A stretch of DNA of 64,000 nucleotides from Candidatus Poribacteria bacterium (GTDB lineage: Bacteria > Poribacteria > WGA-4E > GCA-2687025), in assembly GCA_028818695.1 (NCBI GenBank), contig JAPPNK010000002.1, positions 76,123-140,122 on the forward strand. Direction: 5' to 3'. A program made the position numbers and the translations under genes. Below the pieces are notes generated by a model. That model saw only the letters and a list, made by a program, of their open reading frames with translations, was not told the origin of the DNA and searched no databases. Positions 7,556 through 16,257 of this stretch are shown here, piece by piece. Every line of letters starts with the position of its first letter. Positions within the stretch are counted from its first letter, which is position 1.

Positions 7556-7636
7556 GAAGTCTCCGTAAAAGCGTACTGCCGCTTGCATTTTAAAGGATGG
7601 TTTTCCCAGCCATCCTATCGGCAGGCCGGCAAGCCG

Positions 7637-8164
7637 CTATTCGCCGTCCATCGCCGCAATATACGGCAGCTGCCGATGCCATCCGTCATAATCCAAACCG
7701 TAACCCACAAGGAACCGATCCGCGATCTCAAAGCCGACATAGTCCGCCTTCACCGCCTCTTCTCGCCGCGCGGGCTTGCTCAACAACGCGCAGACCCGCA
7801 GCGACGCCGGCTCCTCCGCCTTCAACCGCTCAAGCGCCGCCTGCAGCGTCCGTCCCGTGTCGATGATGTCCTCCACCGCCAGAACATGCTGTCCGCGCAG
7901 ACTGGACGCCGGCTCCGCCGTCCATCGTACCCGCCCCGTCGATTCGCTCCCCTCATAGCTGGACGCGCCGATAAAATCGATCTGCGCATGAATCGTCAAG
8001 GCGCGGCTCAGGTCTGCCAAAAAGATGTAGCTTCCCTTCAAGACGCCCACCAGCGTCAGCTCCTTGCCCTCGTAGTCGCGGGAGATCTGCGCGGCGATCT
8101 CCTGAACGCGCGTTTGGATGCGCTCCGCGCTCAACACCGTCTGCCCAGGTTTCCGCAGGGTCAT
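7637..8164 (-). CDS. hpt: Hypoxanthine(-guanine) phosphoribosyltransferase
   Basis: Purine salvage enzyme making IMP/GMP from base and PRPP in the cytoplasm. The PRPP-binding loop VLAVEDIIDTGRTL is at residues ~94-107, and LVGVLKGSYIFLADL and the C-terminal ADRFLVGYGLDYDGWHRQLP are typical of HPRT. Length of 175 aa is normal. The start at 8164 is set by ATGA overlap with the tilS stop; a longer frame upstream is arginine-rich readthrough of tilS. The tilS-hpt pair is a widespread bacterial arrangement. Confidence 0.93.
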   Translation of the reverse strand: MTLRKPGQTVLSAERIQTRVQEIAAQISRDYEGKELTLVGVLKGSYIFLADLSRALTIHAQIDFIGASSYEGSESTGRVRWTAEPASSLRGQHVLAVEDIIDTGRTLQAALERLKAEEPASLRVCALLSKPARREEAVKADYVGFEIADRFLVGYGLDYDGWHRQLPYIAAMDGE

Positions 8165-9504
8165 TCGCCGAACGCCTTTGCGGTCAAAAAAAGAACGCGC
8201 CGGCTGCCGTCCGTCACGGCATACCGCCGATCTGCGCAGACGCCCGGCATCCAGATCGGCGCGCCGCCGCCCTCGCACACCGCAGGATAACGCGGGCGCA
8301 AGAGAGCTGGCATCCCCGCTTTCGCCATCATCTCAAAAGCGCGTTTTGGACGGTCGGCGCCGTAAGGAGCGATGAGATCGTCCGGGCGCGCGTTTCGGAC
8401 GCAGAGCGGCTTTTTCAACATCTCCCAGTCGAACGCGGCTTGCTGTTTCGGCAGCTTGCGTTGGCGGAAATCGCGCGCGTCCAGCAGCTCGGCGCGCAGG
8501 CAGTCCAGCTCGCACGGCGGCTTCAGCGGCGTCTCGCTGTCGTAGGGCGGATCGTCAACGTTGAAAGCGGACGCCCCGCCCCTAAACCGAACGAGCGCCG
8601 TCTCGCGCGTCAACATACAGACCCCGTTTTTTTCAACCGCAACAAACAACCGCGCCCGCTCTGTCTCATGAAACGCCGCCGCCCGCCCGCCCGGCATATG
8701 CGGCTCCAGATACGCCCGCGCGACGCGCCGTTGAAGAGCGGTCGGCAAACGCTCAAATGCGCCCGCGCGAATCCAGCCGCCCCTGACGACCGCTCGGTAT
8801 GCGTCCCGTTCCATTTCATTCAGCAGGCTGTTCTCTGCCGCCAGCGTCCGCCCCGCGTTCGCAAGCGCGCGCGAAATCTGCGGGTTGCGTTCGCGCAAAA
8901 CCGGCAGCGCAACATGCCGCATCCAGTTCCGCAGATGCGACTCGTCCGCGTTGGAGGGGTCTTTGCGGTAAGAGAGATCGTTTTCGCGCGCAAACCGCTC
9001 AATCTCCGCTCTCGGCGTCTCTAAGAATGGGCGAATCCACCGCCCGCGCCGGGGCGACATCCCCGCAAGTCCGCCCGCGCCCGCGCCGCGCAGGAGGCGC
9101 ATCAACACCGTTTCGGCGAGATCGTCCTGATGGTGCGCGAGCGCAATCTTGTCGGCGCCGACCTTCTCCGCCGTCTCCCTCAAAAACGTCAGCCGCGCCT
9201 CCCGCGCCGCCGTTTCAATGGAAACCCCTGCCTCTTCCCTTCGCTTTGCGACATCAATCCGCCCCGCTTCAACAGGCATTCCGCGCTTCTCCGCCTGCTG
9301 AACGACAAAACGCGCGTCGTCTGCGCTCTCTTCCCCGCGCAGCATATGGTCTAAATGCGCAACATAGCATGGAACGCCCAACCGCCCAAAGGTCTCCAAC
9401 AGCGCCATCGAGTCCAGCCCGCCGGAGACGGCGAGCAGAATCCGCTCCCCCTCTTCAAAGAGTCGGCGGCTTTTGCAAAAATGCGCGACGCGCTGAACGA
9501 ACAT
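8161..9504 (-). CDS. tilS: tRNA(Ile)-lysidine synthase
   Basis: It modifies C34 of tRNA-Ile(CAU) to lysidine. The PP-loop ATPase motif SGGLDS is at residues ~27-32, followed by HLDHMLRGEESADDARFV, LAHHQDDLAETVLMRLLRG and a C-terminal domain ending in the usual RPRYPAVCEGG-like region. The ATG at 9504 is preferred to 9528 because GGGAGG precedes it by 5 nt. About 447 aa, normal for the family. Overlaps hpt by 4 nt. Confidence 0.93.
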   Translation of the reverse strand: MFVQRVAHFCKSRRLFEEGERILLAVSGGLDSMALLETFGRLGVPCYVAHLDHMLRGEESADDARFVVQQAEKRGMPVEAGRIDVAKRREEAGVSIETAAREARLTFLRETAEKVGADKIALAHHQDDLAETVLMRLLRGAGAGGLAGMSPRRGRWIRPFLETPRAEIERFARENDLSYRKDPSNADESHLRNWMRHVALPVLRERNPQISRALANAGRTLAAENSLLNEMERDAYRAVVRGGWIRAGAFERLPTALQRRVARAYLEPHMPGGRAAAFHETERARLFVAVEKNGVCMLTRETALVRFRGGASAFNVDDPPYDSETPLKPPCELDCLRAELLDARDFRQRKLPKQQAAFDWEMLKKPLCVRNARPDDLIAPYGADRPKRAFEMMAKAGMPALLRPRYPAVCEGGGAPIWMPGVCADRRYAVTDGSRRVLFLTAKAFGE

Positions 9505-9578
9505 CAAAGCCTCCCGCCCGATCATCATAATGTGGACGGGGCTGAAACGCTACATTAAACGGCGCTCCGTTTGACAGC

Positions 9579-11030
9579 TCATTCGTCCTCCTCGTCCTCC
9601 CCGTCCTCCTCTTCATTCGGCGGCTGCCTTTTGAGACGCTCCTGCTCGTCAAAGCGGCGGAATGCCTGCTGAACCTCCTCAAGCGAATGGCGTTTGCGGA
9701 CGGCGTTGTAAGCGTTCTGGGCGCGCTGGGCGTCGCCCGCCCTGGCGAAGGCGCGCGCCATGCCCAGCAAGGCGTTCATGTAGCCTTCGGACGTCGCCTC
9801 GGAGAGGGCGTATTCCATCTCAAACGCGCTCTGGTACGCCTTGGCGAAGTCGGCGTATGCCGCGGACATCTCCGCCTCTAAGTTGGGCGGCGGGGGCGGG
9901 GATTCTGGTCGGGGAGCGTCGGGCTGGATCGGCTCTGCGTCATGCGGATCCGGCGGGGATTCAGCGCCGGGCGTTGGCGCGACAGATTCAGCGGCAGCGG
10001 CAGCGCGTTCCTCCCAGATGGTTGGATCAGGATTCCCATTTTTCACTTGATGGTGCCATCTTCCTGCGGAGCTATGCCCAGCCTTTAATGCGATTTGATA
10101 CTGCTCCATCGCTTCCTCAAGCATGCCCAACCGCTCATAAGCAACCCCAAGATTTCCATGGAGCGATTTATTAGGAGGATCGCCTTTTACTTGATCTAGG
10201 TAAGCTGTTACTGCTAGAACCGTCGCTTCCGGATAATTAAAGCGAAGCGACAGCGACGCTTCTACTAACGCCTCTTCGTCGTTCGGATGATGCTCAATGA
10301 GTTGAAAAGCAACCGCCTCTTTTGCGGCATATTCGCCCACAATGTCGCGTTTGAAAAGAAGCGCGTCGAGCGAGATTGGATCCTTTTCAAGGGCGCGGTC
10401 CACATACTCAAGCGCATATTCACGCTCCTTTGTCCAATTCCATTCCCAAGGAGGATTATACAAGTTGCGGGCGGCGGTCAGATCGTCCATGCCCTCCACC
10501 AGAATCTCAATGACTGAGCGGGGCGTTTTATCGATCGGATAGGGGTCGTACGTGCCGCTTTCCTCAAAGATGGCTTTCCGCACCCTATTTTCGAGGTCTG
10601 ATCGGTTCGAACGCCATTCCCACACATAATAGCCTTCACTTTTCACATACGCGTACCGCTCTTCCGGCGGCAGCTGCTCAAGCTTTTCCCTCAACCGTTC
10701 AAGGCGTTCGATCATACCTTTCCTGCTGAGCAGATCCGGCGGAAGCTGATTTCGCGCCATCTGAACCCATCGGTCCGCGCTGTATCGGAACGATTCGCCG
10801 GCAGTCTTGCGTTCAGCGTTTGAGACGTCTTCTTCGCTTTCGGTTGGAGGCGCTGCGCGCTCAACAGGCGCATCAACAGGCTTTGGTTTCTTCTGCGCGG
10901 CGGTCGGCGCGTCAGGCTCCACTGCGTTGTCTTCCGGCAATTGAGGCGAGCGGAACAGCAGCATAGCGCCCAGTCCGATCAAGAGGACCGCCCCGACAAC
11001 GACCGCCGCCATTCGAATCGTAGAGTTCAT
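9579..11030 (-). CDS. Membrane-anchored TPR protein, 483 aa
   Basis: The N-terminus MNSTIRMAAVVVGAVLLIGL is a single membrane anchor, followed by a Pro/Ala/Lys-rich linker (to ~65). Tetratricopeptide-like helices are visible at KSLHGNLGVAYERLGMLEEA (~residue 290) and AFARAGDAQRAQNAYNAV near the C-terminus, separated by a Pro-rich stretch (DAPRPESPPPPPN). The tail is strongly acidic (EEEDGEDEEDE). Likely a periplasmic or cytoplasmic protein-protein scaffold. A short fragment of this gene is duplicated at 7464-7520. Confidence 0.75.
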   Translation of the reverse strand: MNSTIRMAAVVVGAVLLIGLGAMLLFRSPQLPEDNAVEPDAPTAAQKKPKPVDAPVERAAPPTESEEDVSNAERKTAGESFRYSADRWVQMARNQLPPDLLSRKGMIERLERLREKLEQLPPEERYAYVKSEGYYVWEWRSNRSDLENRVRKAIFEESGTYDPYPIDKTPRSVIEILVEGMDDLTAARNLYNPPWEWNWTKEREYALEYVDRALEKDPISLDALLFKRDIVGEYAAKEAVAFQLIEHHPNDEEALVEASLSLRFNYPEATVLAVTAYLDQVKGDPPNKSLHGNLGVAYERLGMLEEAMEQYQIALKAGHSSAGRWHHQVKNGNPDPTIWEERAAAAAESVAPTPGAESPPDPHDAEPIQPDAPRPESPPPPPNLEAEMSAAYADFAKAYQSAFEMEYALSEATSEGYMNALLGMARAFARAGDAQRAQNAYNAVRKRHSLEEVQQAFRRFDEQERLKRQPPNEEEDGEDEEDE

Positions 11031-11042
11031 GTTCGCGCTCCT

Positions 11043-11315
11043 TCAATCATTCTTGATCGTAAGCCTTTGACCTGAATAGTTCTTGCGCAGCTCGTACCGT
11101 TCTCGATGGCGTTTCCAAACAAATTTGGAACCGTCGGGCGTTGTTTCTTCGGCAGGCGCATGATCAGACAGGCGGTCGAGGCCGCCTACATTGATCATAA
11201 GCGGAGATTCTTTCGCCGCGCAACGAATCTCTGCAAAAACATATCTTAGTCGTATCAAATAAATGCCGCCTAAGAGGTACTGCCCGAAAGGTTGCCCTCC
11301 CTCCCCAAATAGCAT
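11043..11315 (-). CDS. Possible small hypothetical protein, 90 aa
   Basis: An open frame ending 12 nt before the TPR gene start on the same strand. Its C-terminal half (APAEETTPDGSKFVWKRHRE) reads like protein, but the N-terminal half (GGQPFGQYLLGGIYLIRLRY) may be non-coding. An internal ATG (MINVGG) near 11199 is an alternative start. No family recognised. Confidence 0.35.
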   Translation of the reverse strand: MLFGEGGQPFGQYLLGGIYLIRLRYVFAEIRCAAKESPLMINVGGLDRLSDHAPAEETTPDGSKFVWKRHRERYELRKNYSGQRLTIKND

Positions 11316-11354
11316 AGGCTGTCAACAGTCACGAACAAACGCCGAAGGAACGCT

Positions 11355-12947
11355 ATGTCTGACCGACCGAACATCGTCCTAATCCTGAACGACGACATGG
11401 GCTATTCCGATCTGGGCTGCTACGGCGGCGAAGTAGCGACGCCGACGCTGGACCGCCTCGCGTCGAACGGCATTCGCTTCACGCAGTTTTACAACACGGC
11501 GCGCTGTTGTCCGTCCCGCGCGTCGCTGTTGACGGGCCTTCATCCGCATCAGACCGGCGTCGGACATATGATGGGCGACGACGGCATCGACGGATACCGA
11601 GGCGACCTGAACGACCGATGCGCCACCATCGCCGAGGCGCTGGGAGAGCATGGCTACCGCAACTACATGAGCGGCAAGTGGCACATTTCGCGCCATATCA
11701 GCCCCGACGGCCCGAAACACAGCTGGCCGCTGCAGCGCGGCTTCGACCGCTATTTCGGCATCATCACCGGCGCCGCGAATTACTGGTCGCCGCGCACCTT
11801 GACCCGCGGCAACACGCAGCTGGAATTGAACGACCTGCCGGACGACTTTTTCTTGACAGACGCCATCAGCGACGAAGCGGCAGGCTATGTCCGCGACCAT
11901 GCGGCAGACGGGGGGGACGACCCGTTCTTCATGTATGTCGCCTACACGGCGCCGCACTGGCCGCTGCATGCGCATGAGGAGGACATCGCGCGGTATGAGG
12001 GGCGCTTTGCGGACGGCTGGGACATCCTGCGCGACGACCGCCTCGCCCGCATGCGCCGGATGGACATCTTGAAAGAGGAGTGGGCTTTAACGCCGCGGGA
12101 CGCCTCGCAGCTCCCGTGGACGGAAGCGGAGCGCCGCGCATGGAACCAGCGGCGCATGGAGGCGTACGCCGCCCAGATCGACAGGATGGATCAGGGCATC
12201 GGGCGCATTGTGGAAGCGCTGGAGGCGTCAGGGCAGCTGGAGAACACGTTGATCATGTTCTTGGCGGACAACGGGGGCTGCGCCGAGGAGCTGGGCGGAC
12301 GGGCGAGAACGCGCGACCGCGATTCGCATATCGCGACCGCGAGGACGCGCCAGGACGGAAAGCTGGTGTACCATGGAAACGACCCGTCCATCATGCCAGG
12401 GCCGGAGACGACCTACCAGAGCTACGGCGTTCCGTGGGCGAATGTGTCGAACACGCCGTTCCGCCTGTATAAACACTGGACGCATGAGGGCGGCATTGCG
12501 ACGCCGTTCATCGCGCATTGGCCGAGCGGGTTTGAGAGCCGGGGCGAGCTGCGCCATCAGCCGGGGCAGCTGACCGACGTCATGGCGACCTGCCTCGAGG
12601 CGTCCGGCGCGTCCTATCCTGAAACGCTGGGCGGCAGGGAGATTCTGCCGTTGGAGGGGCGCAGCCTGCTGCCGATTTTCCACAACAACGACAACGGCAA
12701 AGAGGCGTTTTACTGGGAGCATGAAGGCAACCGCGCCGTCCGTCAGGGCAACTGGAAGCTGGTGAACAGACACCCCGGCGGATGGGAGCTGTACGACATT
12801 GAGGCGGATCGAACGGAGATGCGCGATCTGTCGTCCGACCGCCCCGAAATCGCGCGCGAGCTGGGCATGCTGTGGGACGCCTGGGCGAGGCGCTGCAATG
12901 TGTATCCTTGGGCGGATTTGCAGGAGCTGCGCCGTTCGCGCCGCTGA
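11355..12947 (+). CDS. Type I sulfatase (arylsulfatase-like), 530 aa
   Basis: Hydrolyses sulfate esters, probably from sulfated polysaccharides. The start MSDRPNIVLILNDDMGYSDL carries the metal-binding Asp pair. The formylglycine signature CCPSR is at residues 51-55, followed by ASLLTGLHPHQTG; GKWHIS and FLADNGGCAEELGG are further active-site motifs. Full length, with no signal peptide, so it may be cytoplasmic. AAGGA precedes the ATG by 6 nt. No formylglycine-generating enzyme is in the window. The following histidine kinase begins 12 nt later and could respond to related substrates. Confidence 0.92.
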   Translation: MSDRPNIVLILNDDMGYSDLGCYGGEVATPTLDRLASNGIRFTQFYNTARCCPSRASLLTGLHPHQTGVGHMMGDDGIDGYRGDLNDRCATIAEALGEHGYRNYMSGKWHISRHISPDGPKHSWPLQRGFDRYFGIITGAANYWSPRTLTRGNTQLELNDLPDDFFLTDAISDEAAGYVRDHAADGGDDPFFMYVAYTAPHWPLHAHEEDIARYEGRFADGWDILRDDRLARMRRMDILKEEWALTPRDASQLPWTEAERRAWNQRRMEAYAAQIDRMDQGIGRIVEALEASGQLENTLIMFLADNGGCAEELGGRARTRDRDSHIATARTRQDGKLVYHGNDPSIMPGPETTYQSYGVPWANVSNTPFRLYKHWTHEGGIATPFIAHWPSGFESRGELRHQPGQLTDVMATCLEASGASYPETLGGREILPLEGRSLLPIFHNNDNGKEAFYWEHEGNRAVRQGNWKLVNRHPGGWELYDIEADRTEMRDLSSDRPEIARELGMLWDAWARRCNVYPWADLQELRRSRR

Positions 12948-12959
12948 AAGAGATCGCCG

Positions 12960-14513
12960 ATGCGGCTAAAGTCTCGTTTCGTTCTCGCGGTGAATGCGGC
13001 GATTTTGGCGGCAACGACGGTTTTTTTCTTTGTGGACGACTACCGCCTGCGGAGCGTCTATTCTGAAGCGATACGCCAGAGCGCCGAAGCGGGAATCTAT
13101 GTGCGCGGCATTGCGGAACAAGTCCACAAAAGCATCGCAAACCTTGTCCATGGCGAGGAGCTGATTGAGCGCGTCCAAACCGACCTGCGCGGCGACTCGA
13201 AGGAGCTGATGGAGCAGGGCGTCATGGAAATACGCCTCGCCGATTCGCTTGACCGCCCGCGCGTCTTTGCAAGCATGACAGGAGAGTCCGAGCTCCGATC
13301 TATAGAATTGGGGCAAGACGACATGCTCGCCGTCAGCCAGCAGGAACGAGTGCAGCTGAACGCGGCTCTTAAAAAGGAGGATGTCGGTTTTGTCGTGAAC
13401 CTGCATCGCCACAAAGGCGAATGGGCGATACGGATCATGATCCCGTATAAGTGGTACAGCGAAAGCCCGGCGCGCGGCGACTCAACGGCGCGGCGCAGCG
13501 AAATTGAAAAGTGGGGGCTGATCGAAATACTGCTTTCCGCCGAGCATATGCCGATAACGCTGCTCCATGACCGTCTGATACATCTGCTGTTCGTCCTGCT
13601 GCTGGGGCTGTCGCTGACGGCGTTGATCAACTTCACGACGGACCGCATCGTCCTGCAGCCGCTGGCGCTTTTGACGGCGATGATACAGCGCGCCGAGAGG
13701 GGCGACCCGCCTTTAGAAGAAACGTTTCCCGACAACGAGATCGGCAGAGTGCGGGAGTCGCTTTCAAAAATGCTGGCGGCGAGAGCGCGTCTCCATGCGG
13801 AGCGCATCTCGGCGCTGGAGCTGCTGTCGAGCGGCGTCGCCCACGAGATACGCAACCCGCTGCATGCGATTTCGTTGTCGGCGCAGTATCTGAAAAGCCT
13901 GATCGACCGCTCCGATATGTCGGTTGAACATGCGGCGGACGCTCAGGAGACGCTCGATCTGGCGCTGCGTCAGGTGAGGGAGCTGAACCGCATCACGAGT
14001 CAGTTCATGAACCTCGTTCGCCCCTCCGCCTTGCAGTTGGAGCGTTCAGATTTGCGCGAGCTGATGGACGCGGCGCTGGAGGAGTTTTCGCTGCGTTTGG
14101 AGGAGGCGGGGGTTCAGATTCGCCGGCGGTACGAGGAATCGGCGCCGACGCTGGAGGTTGATGTTGCGCGCCTTCGAAGCGTGTTTTACAATCTGATTCA
14201 GAATGCTATTCAGGCGATGCCGGGCGGCGGCTCGCTGTATGTGACGGTTCGCGCCGAGGAGGCAATGGCGGAGATGGAGATACGGGACACAGGACGCGGA
14301 ATCACGGAGGATGCGATGGAGCGCATTTTTGAACCGTATTTTACAACGAGGGAGCGCGAAGGAGGCGTCGGCCTCGGTCTGGCTTTGGCTAAAGAAGCTG
14401 TCGAAGCGCACGGCGGAAGCCTGACAGCAAGAAGCAGCCCCGGCGCCGGCGCCGCGTTCCGCATACGGCTTCCCGTCGATGTACCGCCTTTGACGAAAGA
14501 GCTGCGCTCATGA
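12960..14513 (+). CDS. Membrane sensor histidine kinase, NtrB/AtoS-like
   Basis: A 517-aa sensor kinase. The N-terminal segment MRLKSRFVLAVNAAILAATT and a second segment near 205-225 (LLFVLLLGLSLTALINF) flank a ~170-aa periplasmic domain. Then come HAMP, and HisKA with GVAHEIRNPLHAISLSAQYL (phospho-acceptor His ~295). HATPase_c has the N box LIQNAIQAMPGG, G1 DTGRGI and a G2 region with GGVGLGLALAKE. It overlaps the response-regulator gene by ATGA, so the two form a coupled sigma-54 two-component system. Confidence 0.92.
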   Translation: MRLKSRFVLAVNAAILAATTVFFFVDDYRLRSVYSEAIRQSAEAGIYVRGIAEQVHKSIANLVHGEELIERVQTDLRGDSKELMEQGVMEIRLADSLDRPRVFASMTGESELRSIELGQDDMLAVSQQERVQLNAALKKEDVGFVVNLHRHKGEWAIRIMIPYKWYSESPARGDSTARRSEIEKWGLIEILLSAEHMPITLLHDRLIHLLFVLLLGLSLTALINFTTDRIVLQPLALLTAMIQRAERGDPPLEETFPDNEIGRVRESLSKMLAARARLHAERISALELLSSGVAHEIRNPLHAISLSAQYLKSLIDRSDMSVEHAADAQETLDLALRQVRELNRITSQFMNLVRPSALQLERSDLRELMDAALEEFSLRLEEAGVQIRRRYEESAPTLEVDVARLRSVFYNLIQNAIQAMPGGGSLYVTVRAEEAMAEMEIRDTGRGITEDAMERIFEPYFTTREREGGVGLGLALAKEAVEAHGGSLTARSSPGAGAAFRIRLPVDVPPLTKELRS

Positions 14514-15904
14514 GAGCGTTGATTGTTGACGACGAGGAAACGCAGCGCATTCTGATGCGGCGCCACCTGAGCGCGGTCGGATATGAAGCCGAAACAGCCG
14601 AAAACGCCGAAGCGGCTCTAAACGTCATGCGCGATTTCCCCGTCGATGTGGTCGTGACCGACATTCGCATGCCCGGCGAGATAGACGGACGCGGACTTCT
14701 CGCAAAGATACGCGAGATCGACCCCGACCTGCCCGTCATTGTGATGACCGCCTACTCCAACCTGCAGGACGCGGTCGACCTGTTGACGCAGCAGGGGGCG
14801 TTCTACTACATCGAGAAACCGATCGAAGACATCGGCCTGTTGGAACGGGTCATGGCGCGCGCCGTTGAGAATCGGCGGCAAAAGGCTCCCCTTAGCGTTG
14901 ACGAGACGATCTTTGAAGGCATGGTGGGCGATTCGGACTCGATGCGCCAACTGCGTCAGGAGATGAAACGCCTGATTCCGTTTCTAGGCGGTCCTGCGAC
15001 CGTGCTGTTGACAGGCGAAAGCGGCTCCGGCAAAGACCTGGTGGCGCGCCTGCTGCATCAGAACGGGCTGCGCCAGTCGGGTCCGTTCGTCCCGGTGAAC
15101 TGCGGCGCGATACCGTTGAGCCTGATGGAATCGGAGCTGTTCGGCTCGGTGAAGGGGGCGTTCACAGGCGCTGAAGAAGCGCGCGTCGGCTTTTTTGAGG
15201 CGGCGGACGGCGGAACAATCTTCTTAGACGAAATCGCCGAAGTTCCCCTTGAAACGCAGGCGAAGTTCCTGCGCGTTCTGGACAACCGTGAATTCAGCCG
15301 CGTCGGAGCCTCTCGTCCCCAGACGGTCGATACGTGCGTCATCGCGGCGACAAATCAAGACCTGGAAGCGTATGTGAAGGAGAACCGCTTCCGAGAAGAC
15401 CTATACTACCGCCTGAACGCGCTGCGCATCCATGTGCCGCCTCTCCGCGAACGCCGCGAAGACATTCCCGCGCTGTGCCGCTTTCTCATGGACCGCTTCA
15501 CAAAAGCCTCCAAGATACCTTCCAAGTCGATTGAGGAGGATGCGTTGAACGCGCTGCGCCGTTTCTCTTGGCCTGGGAATGTGCGTCAGCTTGACCACTA
15601 TCTGCGGCAGGCTCTGGCGATGAGCGACGGCGGCGAGATACGGGTTGAAGACCTGCCCGCGGAACGCGGCGCGTCCGGTTTTCATGAGGAGCCGTCGTTC
15701 CTGCGCGAGGCGCTGGAGCGGGAGATGTCGCTCAACGACATAGAGCGGGAGATACTGATTGCGGCGCTTGACCATGCGGGAGGCAACATGACCGCCGCTG
15801 CGGAGATGCTGGGCGTTACCCGCCGAAAATTCCGATACCGTCTCGATAAACATAATCTCGTCGCTCCGAACGGAAACCGCGGCGATGCGGAGCATGACTC
15901 TTGA
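14510..15904 (+). CDS. Sigma-54-dependent response regulator, NtrC family
   Basis: 464 aa in three domains. The receiver has VDDEE and phospho-acceptor Asp51 in VVVTDIRMPGE. The AAA+ domain has Walker A TGESGSGKD, the sigma-54 contact loop GAFTGA, Walker B GGTIFLDEI and R-fingers near REDLYYRLNALRIHVPPLRE. The C-terminal Fis-type HTH has GNMTAAAEMLGVTRRKFRYR. It activates RpoN promoters in response to its partner kinase. Target genes are not identifiable from the window. Confidence 0.94.
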   Translation: MRALIVDDEETQRILMRRHLSAVGYEAETAENAEAALNVMRDFPVDVVVTDIRMPGEIDGRGLLAKIREIDPDLPVIVMTAYSNLQDAVDLLTQQGAFYYIEKPIEDIGLLERVMARAVENRRQKAPLSVDETIFEGMVGDSDSMRQLRQEMKRLIPFLGGPATVLLTGESGSGKDLVARLLHQNGLRQSGPFVPVNCGAIPLSLMESELFGSVKGAFTGAEEARVGFFEAADGGTIFLDEIAEVPLETQAKFLRVLDNREFSRVGASRPQTVDTCVIAATNQDLEAYVKENRFREDLYYRLNALRIHVPPLRERREDIPALCRFLMDRFTKASKIPSKSIEEDALNALRRFSWPGNVRQLDHYLRQALAMSDGGEIRVEDLPAERGASGFHEEPSFLREALEREMSLNDIEREILIAALDHAGGNMTAAAEMLGVTRRKFRYRLDKHNLVAPNGNRGDAEHDS

Positions 15905-15951
15905 GACAACGCGCGCCGACCCCGCCCTGCGCCGTTCCCGCGCGCCCCTCT

Positions 15952-16003
15952 CGTCATTCCCGCGCAAGCCATGTCCCCGTGAAAACGGGGAGGGAATCCA
16001 GAG
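15952..16003. repeat. Family A REP-like repeat with nested family B palindrome
   Basis: CGTCATTCCCGCGCAAG and GGGAATCCAGAG are separated by the palindromic unit CATGTCCCCGTGAAAACGGG, family B. The nesting suggests insertion of B into A. Confidence 0.65.
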
Positions 16004-16021
16004 AGATGGACGCCCGTTTGT

Positions 16022-16060
16022 CTGTACTAGGATTATAAGATGGATAGGATTATTGGAAAA
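16022..16060. repeat. Half of a family C element
   Basis: TACTAGGATTATAAGATGGA followed by TAGGATTATTGG matches the left ends of the 103-bp elements at 48486 and 48658. Confidence 0.5.
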
Positions 16061-16078
16061 CATTGCCGCTCCGCCCAA

Positions 16079-16109
16079 CGTCATTCCCGCGCAAGCGGGA
16101 ATCCAGAGG
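16079..16109. repeat. Intact family A REP-like palindrome
   Basis: CGTCATTCCCGCGCAAGCGG continuing GAATCCAGAGG; the core CCCGCGCAAGCGGG can fold into a hairpin. This is the reference copy for family A. Confidence 0.75.
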
Positions 16110-16127
16110 CGATACAGAAACCGTTCG

Positions 16128-16148
16128 CCGGCATGTCCCAACTAAACC
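16128..16148 (-). repeat. Partial family D repeat
   Basis: CCGGCATGTCCCAACTAAAC is the inverted match of the repeat at 1171-1203. Confidence 0.5.
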
Positions 16149-16219
16149 ATGACAGAAAAGATGTACATGAAAACGGCGGAAAAAGCGGTTAGATTTTAAA
16201 GCGCGCCTCCATCGGCGAA

Positions 16220-16243
16220 GCATGCCCTCGTGAAAACGGGGAA
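16220..16243. repeat. Family B palindrome
   Basis: CATGCCCTCGTGAAAACGGG followed by GAAAGG; similar to units at 15969-15990 and 58641-58663. It supplies the Shine-Dalgarno-like purines for the next gene. Confidence 0.55.
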
Positions 16244-16257
16244 AGGAGAACATTCAT

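Larger units (their letters stand above)
15905..16257. other. Repeat-rich intergenic region
   Basis: This 353-bp gap holds no gene. It is packed with dispersed repeats: two family A palindromes, two family B palindromes, one half of a family C element and an inverted family D copy. The ribosome binding site GGGAAAGGAG of the next gene is embedded in the last family B repeat. Confidence 0.7.
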
